Source of the DNA: Adenophora triphylla var. japonica
Taxonomy: Eukaryota; Streptophyta; Magnoliopsida; Asterales; Campanulaceae
Assembly (NCBI GenBank): GCA_022495995.1
Contig: JAFEMH010001491.1
Location: 124,001-188,000, forward strand
Direction of reading: 5' to 3'
DNA: 64,000 bases
Each line of letters starts with the position of its first letter. The first letter of the stretch is position 1. Positions 29,811-38,600 of this stretch are shown here, one piece after another. The position numbers were made by a program, and so were the translations under genes. The notes under the pieces were generated by a model, which worked only from the letters and a program-made list of their open reading frames with translations, did no database searches and was not told where the DNA came from.

Positions 29811-30911
29811 GCTTCGCTTGCGCGATAGACATTGACTTCGACATTGTCCAAGGAAAATAATAGACATAGGTCGGACGTTAAAAATCGAATGACTCGGTGT
29901 CACATTGAGCGTTGTTGCATACTTTGCGCAAGTTAAAGTCAAAGTCAATGCCGGGGTCAAGAATTTGCCAAACGAAATTTCGGTATGGCTTCGCTTGCGC
30001 GAGGAATCTTGACTCTAGCATGGCCTCGGGTTTGAATTTTACATACCCCGTGCAAGTCAAAGTCAAAGTCAATGCCGAGGTCAAGATTTTGCCAATTTTG
30101 CCTGACGAAATTTCGGCATGGCTTCGCTTGCGCGAGGAATCTTGACTTTTAGCATGGGCTCGGGTTTGACTTTTACAGGGGTATACGATGAGGTTGTATG
30201 ACACGGTCTAGACTAAAAACCAACCAAAAATTCACGATTTTAAAAGTGACACGGACTAGTGCATTGGTCGACACTGGCTGCCATGGGGAGTTTGGGATGA
30301 TTCCGTGCGCGCCCGGGAGCATCGTAACACTATCAGTGACTGCAGCTGAACAACCATCCCGGGTTTAAAAGACGTGCGTGCAAAAGTGTACATGATATAT
30401 AGTGCGCGTAGTGTGCGGTCTCCTAAAAATTATTTTTTTAGTTAAAATAGAGATTTTCATCATGTGTTTTAAAAGAATGTTTTGGGGACGGGGAAAATGC
30501 ATCACATAAGCACGTAAATTTTCTGAAACCAGGCCAGATTCAGGACTAAATAGCCCCAAGTCGCCATGGTTTCCAGATTAACCTCAGATGAAAACTATTC
30601 TGGTGGAACTGCGAATGAAGCCGCCCGGCTCAGATCCAGGCAGATCAGGCCGTCCGGCTGGATTCAACAGTTTTCCAGGTTCCATTCTACTACTATCCCA
30701 GACTGTTTCCCAGGGATTTTTGGCAACTTCCAGCTTCAGATTTGTACCTGTTTATTATTCAGAGTATGCACAAGCCAAAAATAACACAAAAGATGCATGC
30801 AAAAAAGAAAATTGCACAAACACAAAGATCGGACCCGAGACGGAAGGCTAACCTTCGTAAATGTTTTCAACGCTTCTTATGAAAAAAAGAAGTTTGGAAA
30901 ATATTTACATA
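29811..30911 (-). other. Leader of Tat element 3 between copia insertion and primer-binding site
   Basis: Two further units of the repeat that the copia element split lie at about 29,930-30,165 (AGTCAAAGTCAATGCCG.., GACGAAATTTCGGCATGG, CTTCGCTTGCGCGAGGAATC). From 30,200 the sequence is unique and holds GAAGCCGCCCGGC at 30,618, which recurs in the LTR at about 32,458 and 32,487. No open frame is convincing. Confidence 0.6.
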
Positions 30912-30929
30912 TCCCCAGCGGAGTCGCCA
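30912..30929 (-). promoter_or_regulatory. Primer-binding site of Tat element 3 (tRNA-Arg type)
   Basis: The minus strand reads TGGCGACTCCGCTGGGGA, two bases from the LTR end TGTGAATG (plus sense). This sequence complements the 3' end of a plant tRNA-Arg, as described for Ogre/Tat elements. Confidence 0.8.
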
Positions 30930-31017
30930 ACTGTGAATGTGGCCCCGAAAACGTTTTCTTTTTACGGAAAAAGGGTCACCGTTCACCTCAGTTTGAAGAC
31001 ACCGGTTTTATGAAAAA

Positions 31018-31036
31018 CGGAGTCGACGTGCCATTT
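31018..31036 (-). other. LTR-internal near-copy of the primer-binding site
   Basis: AAAATGGCACGTCGACTCCG on the minus strand, about 90 bp inside the LTR end. It parallels AAAATGGCGTGGCGACTCCG in LTR2 (about 11,842) and AAAACGGCGTGGCGACTC in LTR1 (about 4,573). Confidence 0.6.
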
Positions 31037-31087
31037 TGATTTCCTCAAAACTTTGAAAAAAAGGATAAGGGTTCGGAGGTTAAGTTA

Positions 31088-31138
31088 CTCCTTGGGAAGA
31101 ACGTTTGGCGTTCACCCAAGGAGCCTTGCAAAAGCAAG
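31088..31138 (-). other. Double hairpin of LTR3
   Basis: Plus-strand coordinates: hairpin 1 CTTGC (31,125-31,129)/GCAAG (31,134-31,138); hairpin 2 CTCCTTGGG (31,088-31,096)/CCCAAGGAG (31,115-31,123) with inner GAACG/CGTTC (31,099-31,103 and 31,109-31,113). Stem bases differ from LTR1 and LTR2 but all pairs are kept. Confidence 0.75.
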
Positions 31139-32425
31139 TCTTCCTAGGTCCAAAATTTGTGCTCGTTTGTGTGCTTGTGTGCATGCGTGATTTGAAAAGA
31201 GAAAGAGATGTGCCAAGTTTATCTTCCGGACATAAAAACCATCTAAGAAGGTTTTAGCTCAGGATACCTTGGATTTGATGTTTTCGAGATTTTGATCCCG
31301 TGCTCACTTTGGACTTGTGATCATCATGACGGGACTTATTTACCCTCCATTTAGATTAATCAACCATCATAGGCGTATGAGCCTTGATATGTCTTAAACT
31401 AATATTCCTTGGGGATTTAGTCTCATGTGATCGAAAGGGGGTCATCTTTAAGTCCAAGAATGAGACTCTTTAGAAAATAATGAATATTTGCCCGTTGATC
31501 CTACATCTTAAGACGATAATGATTCGTAGGGACATTTTATGTTCGTCTCAAGTGATTGTCGGAGATTTCGGGACTAAGAATCATTGAGTTCTAAAGGGAC
31601 AAAGATTGTGACATTTTTATGATGGAAACGATGTAAAGATGGAGTCTTTACACCGATCCTCACCATGGAATGCACCAAGAACCACGGGACTGGGAGAATG
31701 GGATGTAAAGATTGAATCTTTATGCTCATCCTATGTCTTTTGTGCCTTAGAAGGCTTTTAGACAATCCTAGAAGAGAAAGATTCATCTTTAGGAACAAGG
31801 GGAAATGACATTTAAAGTAAAGATTGCATTTTTAATATAAACAATATAATGAATATCATTAAACGAAAGACATAATGTAAAGGGATGACCTTTATGGCTT
31901 TTCCTATGTCCTTAATACCTCATAAGGTGGACAATCCTTGGAAAGCTAGATCAAGGGAAGGGGATGACATAATATGAATAAAGATTGCATTTTTATACAT
32001 AAAAGTAAATGAAAATCACATCATCATATGGTAGATCTTCCCTAGAACAAGCCACTTGTGGAACCTTGTTCATCCTTGGGAGAGAATCTCCAATGAATCC
32101 TTTGTGAAAGGGGAGTGGGAAATATGATAATTACATTGCAAAGATTAAAGCTTAAAGACAAAATAAATATAAATGACAAGTAATAAATAGAACAAGATAA
32201 TATAGGAATAAATCAAGGGTAAAGGAAGGAGAGATTACCAATATTGGTTTTTCTCTATCTCCCAAGGGGATTTCCTAGGCAATATCTATTTAGGAATAGA
32301 TTAAGGTAGGATTAGTGTATGAGAGAGGAGGATTTTGTGTGATTTTGGGACTGTAAATTCGAGGGGTTATTTTGACAGAGTAACAGTGCCTAAAATTCTC
32401 CTTTCAAATGAATACATGCGGCCTC

Positions 32426-32433
32426 TATTTATA
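32426..32433 (-). promoter_or_regulatory. TATA box of LTR3
   Basis: TATAAATA on the minus strand (CCTATAAATAGAGG), in the correct orientation to drive element 3 leftwards. Confidence 0.75.
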
Positions 32434-32539
32434 GGCATCTGGTGTGCTTCTAATGAAAGCCGCCCGGCGAGATCCCTTGGCAAATGAAGCCGCCCGGCGT
32501 TATCCACCGTCGCGTCAGCATGTTTCGAAAAATATTTTC

Positions 32540-32578
32540 CGAAAAATATTTTCATGTGTTTAATGAAAATATTTTTCG
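32540..32578. repeat. Perfect hairpin next to the microsatellite
   Basis: CGAAAAATATTTTC and GAAAATATTTTTCG (14-bp arms) are separated by 11 bases (ATGTGTTTAAT). It directly precedes the TA-rich microsatellite. Confidence 0.85.
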
Positions 32579-32636
32579 ATATGTATATATATATGTATAT
32601 ATGTATATATATATGTATATATATGTGTATGTATGC

Positions 32637-32669
<33 letters not shown>

Positions 32670-32679
32670 TATATGTATA

Positions 32680-32712
<33 letters not shown>

Positions 32713-32827
32713 GCATACATACATATACATACATACATATACATACATACATATATATATACATACATATATATACATATATATATACATACATATATAT
32801 ATACATACATATATATATATATACATA

Positions 32828-32900
<73 letters not shown>
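32579..32900. repeat. TA/TATG/TACA microsatellite, about 320 bp
   Basis: Left half is TATATATG/TATG repeats, middle is ATACATAC repeats (the complement), right end is a pure (TA)n. The left and middle parts are therefore inverted and can fold. Frames of 84-147 codons of Y and I here are artefacts. Confidence 0.95.
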
Positions 32901-32903
<3 letters not shown>

Positions 32904-33190
32904 GAGTAAGTAGAATGTTGTACCTTGTGAAATATGAGTTGTACATGAAGGCCACCATTTTTCAGAAAATGTTTTACTTAGGACAAGGTCAGTAAGTCGT
33001 TTTACTTAGGAAGGGCGTAAAATGTTTTCCGGAAAACATTTTCTCCATTTTACGGAAAACAACCAAACACCGAAAAATGAGTTATTTTACAGAAAATATT
33101 TCCCGAAAAACAACAAAACAACGGAAAACGAGTTATTTTACGGAAAACATCTTCCGAAATATGTTTTACGTCGAAACAAACGGAGCCTTA
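32901..33190. repeat. GGAAAACATTTTCC-rich inverted repeats
   Basis: TGTTTTCCGGAAAACATTTT (about 33,023) is a palindrome, followed by three TTTTACGGAAAAC / TTTTACAGAAAAT repeats and ..ACGTCGAAACAAACGGAGCC. It probably belongs to the same non-autonomous element as the hairpin at 32,540, with the microsatellite in its middle. Confidence 0.5.
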
Positions 33191-33617
33191 GTTACCAAAA
33201 ATCATGCTTAGGCGAAGAAAGTCATAGTTGTCACAAAATTCATGTAAGGTTACTAAAATTTTTGTTGTCAAAGGCTTTGTCACCAAAAATTAACTTGGGT
33301 GACAAACATCTGGATTTATCACATAAAACTGTTTTTAGGCGACAAAATTTTGTCGTCACTTAAAACTTAGTCACCAAAAAGTCATCTTTAAGTGAAGAAA
33401 GCCACATTTGTCACATAAATGTTTTGTAAAATGATAAACTATTTCACTTGTCGCTTAAACCTATATACGGCTACTAAAATCTTTGTCGCCAAAACTATGT
33501 CGCAAGACATTCATCTTTAGTGACTAATTTTATAATTTGTCGCCTTACATTTTTTAGGTGACTAAACATTCATTTGTCACCTTAAATTGGTCACCCAAAA
33601 TGCTTTTCCTAGTAGTG
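33190..33617. mobile_element. CACTA (En/Spm) type terminal region
   Basis: The right end is TTTTCCTAGTAGTG (complement CACTACTAGGAAAA), a typical CACTA terminus. The inner region is full of subterminal repeats GTGACAAA, GTCGCC and GTCACC in both orientations. No left terminus was found, so this is an end fragment. Confidence 0.7.
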
Positions 33618-33767
33618 ACTTTATTAAATGCCATCAATTTCTTGCATTATTGATAAAAAAACATAACACTATGACATTTAATTGAAAAAGAGTGTGAAAT
33701 GGAGCCCATATTGCAATTGGTATAAACTCAGAGGTAATCATGTGCCACTTCTCTATACTTGCTGATT
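33618..33767. other. Short spacer
   Basis: AT-rich, nothing recognised. Confidence 0.4.
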
Positions 33768-35210
33768 GGGGCAAATAGCCCTTTACTGCTAAGTTTACAT
33801 GAAATTGCAAGTTAGGCCCTAATGCTATAATTTTTGTAATTTAGTTTACTTTGTTTACATTTTGTTTCAATTCACCTCAATTTTGGATGACTGTTAAATT
33901 TAACTGACATAGTACAACGCACGCGCAATACACGTGAATTTAAGAGGGCAAAGTTGTCCTTTTCACCTTTTCACCTTTTCACCTTACACATGAATTCAAT
34001 TGTTGCTCATATGTTATTATTTCATTAATTTATTCACAAACAACACATAAAATTTTAATATTAACAAAGTAACCCCTTATCAAAAAATAAAATAAAATAA
34101 TGGCCACCAACACCATTCTTAACTCCACCACAACAACCACTATCCTCAAACCAACGCAACCCCAATCACAAACACGAGCAATATCATGTTCTTTGAGCAT
34201 TTTTTTTGTATCTTCTAAGTTTGATTTTTAAGTGAAGACCCAAGAATTACAAATCAAGATCATTTCAAAGTGAAGACCCATAAATTGATTGCAAGGCGAA
34301 AACACATATCGTCTAGCCAATGCTTTCGTTTGATATTCTAGAAGGTGAGGTCCATTTTTTTATGGCGGTGACGATGGCGCAATGGTGTTATGGGGACAAC
34401 GCCGGTGATGAGAAATTGGTGGGGGAAGAGGGAAGGAATGAGGAAAGGGTAGGGGCAGATGACGTGGGGGAGATGATGAGGACGAGGAGTGTTAAAAGAA
34501 GACTCTGACGGATCTAGAGTTAACGAAAAATATGGCAAGTGGAGAAGAAGACTCCAGCTTTTAGGATCTGTCGAAAAAGGAGAATCGTTGGGAAATAGGG
34601 TTGGCCTGAGATGGCTAAAGTGGTCAGAGAGTAGAGAGGAAAAATGGGAAAGGGGGATGATTGGGTGCAAAGGGGACAACGCCAGTGGAGATAGCTTGGG
34701 CGGAGGAGAAGAGGAGATGATAGAAAGGGTGAAGCGACCGATTGAGAAGTTGGAGATGATTCGAAAGGATAGGGTTAATGATGGACGTTTGTTGGGTATT
34801 TAATTAGGAATTATGTATTCAATGTGAACTCTTTACATTCATGAAATATGATTCTTAGGATTAATAGTTTGATTTTTGATATTTTAACCCCTATATTATC
34901 TTTACCCGGTTAAATTAGTCACGTGGATGGCACGTGAAAAGAAATTTTGCCCTCTCAAAATGACATGACTCGCATCTTTACCCAGTTAAATTAGTCACGT
35001 GGATGGCATGGGAAAAGACATTTTTGCCCTCTCAAAATGACATTATTCGCACGTATAATGAACTCCGTCCAATAAATTGAATAACCATTCAAAATTGAGG
35101 TGGATTTCAATAAAATGTAAATATAGTAAACTATATTATAAAAATTGTAACATTAAAAGACCTAACTTGTAACTTTTGTGTAAACATTGTGACAGTAAAT
35201 TGCTATTCCC
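33768..35210. mobile_element. Non-autonomous Mutator-like element with long terminal inverted repeats
   Basis: The left end GGGGCAAATAGCCCTTTACT and the complement of the right end (GGGAATAGCAATTTACTG) start diverged inverted repeats of about 150 bp that share GCAAGTTAGG, TTTAGTTTAC, TTTACATTTT and CACCTCAATTTTG. The flanks TACTTGCTGATTG / TACTTGTTATTG may be an imperfect target duplication. The right end also holds a direct repeat TTAAATTAGTCACGTGGATG (about 34,912 and 34,988). The interior has purine-rich open frames on both strands (34,320-34,803) without recognisable domains. Confidence 0.6.
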
Positions 35211-35604
35211 TACTTGTTATTGTGTAGTCAACTAGTGGGTCGGACAATTTCTCAACAAAATTTATTCTGGTCCGAGTTTTCCTTTCCAAAACAATCCGAA
35301 GGGTCTGCTCCGGAGTTTTATTTTGAGGGAAAAGTGAAGAAAAAGGGAGGAAATAAGAATGATTTCCTTCCTAAACTGTACTTTTGAGTTTTTTGTAGGG
35401 AGAAAAGAAAAGAAAATGAGAGCCTCATTTTCCTCCTACTCAATACTTCCAAGTATGAGAGGAAAAGAAAGAAAAGAAATGTTCAATGATTTCCTCCCCC
35501 ACCCGTCCTCAACCTAAAAAAACTAGGGAGCGGACAATATGTAAAAATCTCCGTCGCTCGCTATTTCAAAAGCCAAACGAAAGAACGGCAAAAGAAAGCC
35601 AAAA
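35211..35604 (+). promoter_or_regulatory. Upstream region of the Tic22-like gene
   Basis: Purine-rich (GAAAAGAAAGAAAAGAAATG). No clear TATA box is seen. An ATG at 35,486 opens a frame in the phase used by the rest of exon 1, but its context is weak. Confidence 0.35.
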
Positions 35605-38600
35605 ATGGCCTCCGCCACTGAAGGCCGCCGCAACAATCACGAGCGGCACCACCCAATCAACCATATATCCAACTTCATTCAATCCACCGCCAAAAACTTT
35701 TCCTCCATCTTCATCCCCAAACCCAATTCCTCCTTTCCTTCGCCACCCTCTAAAGTACTCATTCCGCTTCCCCTCCTCTTCGCGGCGGACTCTACCACGC
35801 CTCCACCAGCTTCCAGCTTCATATTCGTTCGATTCATCTCAGAGAGATTCTTTGCCTTCGAGACCATCAACTTTGTCATTGTCTGTCAGAAGAATGCAAG
35901 GGGAGTCTAGCTCTAGGTTTCCTGCTTCAATGAGGATTTCAGGGCTAAATTCGAACGGGAAGGGCGGTGGGCCTGCTTTTGTAGGGCAGGTTTTCACTAT
36001 GTGCGACCTCTCCGGCACCGGTCTGATGGCTGTTTCCACTCACTTGGACTTTTCCTTCATTTCCGATAGGTATCATTTATCTCCCAATCCTATGTGTGTG
36101 TGCAGCTTCATTTACAAAATCTGAATTGCAATGACCGATTGTTGTTACGGTTGAAGTATACTTATAGAAACATAGTATTCACAATTCCTTTACATTGTTG
36201 TGGTGGAATGCTAGCATTTGAACATGACTCATGAGTGTAGGTTGTAGAAACATAGTCAAAAGTAATTTTGTTATTATTTTCAAACTGATGAGAAGAAAAT
36301 TGAATTAAAGTTCAACTTGTTTAGAAGTGAAGTAGAATTGTGCTTTGTTTGGCAATTCAACTCCAAGCCTTGAAATTGGAATCGGAAAAGCAATTTCAAT
36401 CCAGCATAATTAAGTCTTTCTTATGATTCCCTATCCAAGGATGAATGTTGTATGCATGATTTTTTCCCTACAATATGATTGTAGGATGTCACAACCGCTA
36501 TAAATTATGTTATAACCGGACCGAAAAGATGCACATATAATAGAACCGTGAAACAAAAACACACAAATTTATGTCGTTTACTAACGATGTGTTAGCTACG
36601 TACACGGCTGAGGGAGAACATATCTTATTAACATGGAAGGATCAAAGAACTTGTGCAACAGACTTCTAGATCACTTGAACAGAGAAAACAGAATACACAA
36701 TTGATCTCAGACAAAACTACGTTTCTAGTTGTTCAGCATACTGGCTACAAGAGGTTACGAGGGTATTTATACCCTCTAACCTGATCTTAGGGTTTTGCCA
36801 AACCCTATCTTGACGTGGCCCAAATAGTTGAGTTTGCCGGACCTAAGCGACCGTATGATGCGTCCGCATAGGCACTTTGAGGTCTATGTGACTGCATGAT
36901 GCGGCCGCATAGGCGCTGAATGCCTCTAACTTCCAAGTCTGCCAAAAACTCAAACACTGTAAACTATGCGACCGCATGATGCGGCCACATAGTGTACGCT
37001 TCAGCTTTTGCGCAATCTGACCCGGATACAAGGCATACCAACAAGTAATTTTTTTTATTACTCCCATATCCCTAAGGGGGCATCATATTTGAACCGACAA
37101 ACCTATCACTTTAGTACTGGAGGTGGTTATGGTTTTTTGCGTAAAGTAATTATTTGCTCTTCAATAGCCCATTTAGTTGTCGTAAGGAGGTACTTCTCTC
37201 ACCTATGTTGATTTGGTTGGCAATGGTGCCAATGTGTACTTAGTATGGAAAGTGTGCTTGAGAATTCTTGTATACAAAATGCTATTGTTTAATGGTGGGC
37301 TGGGTTACATAATGTGTAATGAGACTTTTTTTTTGATTTTTTTTTTTTAACGAAGACACTCATCAGTGCTCTAGTTAGCTTGCCGATGTCAAATATTGTA
37401 AAATTAGATGCTTAGCATGTGAGCTCAGGCCGATTGTAAGCAGTGCCTTCTCGTCTTTTGATAGATTAATCTAGGTGATACTTTGTTCCTTCTCTCAAAA
37501 AGTATTCATTTGATAAATGACAGGGGTTGCAAGCACTAACTTAAGAATTAACTGTAAGACAAAATTATGTGTTTTACTCATCTCTTCTATTTATTACATG
37601 AGAGTTAGCGATAGAACATTATTTGAACTACATACTTAGTTGCCGAATTGAGACTCTTGGAGTGGACATCCATACAAAGGTTAGTTGGACTCTTTGAGTT
37701 GATTCGTTGAACGATGAAGTACATATAAGCAAATTGACACATGCAACAATCATTGCTACCAGCGGGTACGAAGTTAAAGATACACCCTTTAAAATCATAT
37801 GTTTGAAATCTTTTATAATAGTGTTATATATTACTCCCTCCGTCCCACTTCAATTGGTCCCGGGGTGAATTTCACAGTTTTTAAGAAAAATGAATAAAGT
37901 GGGTAGAAATTAGAGGAGAGAGAATATAAAAGTTAAATGTGTGGTAGGGAATAGGAGAGAGAATATAAAAGTTAAAAATATTTAATAGGAGAGAGAATGA
38001 GTGGGAGGAATAGTAAGTTAATGATTGGTTTTTTTTGTAAATATGTGGAGATGATAAGGGTATAAATATATGGAAAACTTTCCATTTATGAAATGGATCA
38101 ATTGAAGTGGGACGTCCCAAAAAGGAAAGTGGACCAATTGAAGTGGGACGGAGGGAGTATTACACCAATGGATTTGTGAGTACAATGTATAAAATGTACT
38201 ACCTCTGTCCCGAAATGAATGTCCAAATAATATTTAAATTTGATCTTGATCAAGATCAATTTTTTTTTTTTTTTGGGACATGAAGGGGAGCCTTGGCGCA
38301 CTGGTTGAGGTGTTTCCATGTGACCTCGAGGTCACGGGTTCAAGTCCTAGAAGCAGTCTCTTGCATTTATGCAGTGTAAGGTGTGCCTACATTTCACCCT
38401 TGTGGTGGGGACCTTTCCCTGAACTATCACTACGTGGGGATGCTTTGGTGCACTGGGCTGCCCTTTTTATTTATTTATTCATTTTGGGACAGATGGAGTA
38501 TGAAAATAGATTCTTGCCATGGTGTTGAATTTCACTTTCAATTACTATATTTAGACCCAGGTGACATATACAAGACTGTAGAGACCTTAGTTGAGTGTTG

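Larger units (their letters stand above)
30932..32520 (-). mobile_element. 5' LTR of minus-strand Tat element 3
   Basis: One end is fixed by the primer-binding site; the outer end is uncertain (32,500-32,580). On the minus strand the order is U3 with two GCCGGGCGGCTTCAT repeats, a TATA box, a long leader with diverged AAGATTGCATTTTTA / AAAGATTGAATCTTTA repeats (31,600-32,000), the double hairpin (31,138-31,088), and an internal GTCGACTCCG motif about 90 bp before the end. Confidence 0.65.

Noticed and set aside
32367..32958. Several Tyr/Ile-rich open frames on both strands
   Set aside because: Microsatellite translation.
34320..34803. Host gene inside the Mutator-like element
   Set aside because: Purine-rich stretch open on both strands; no recognisable domain and no supporting splice sites.
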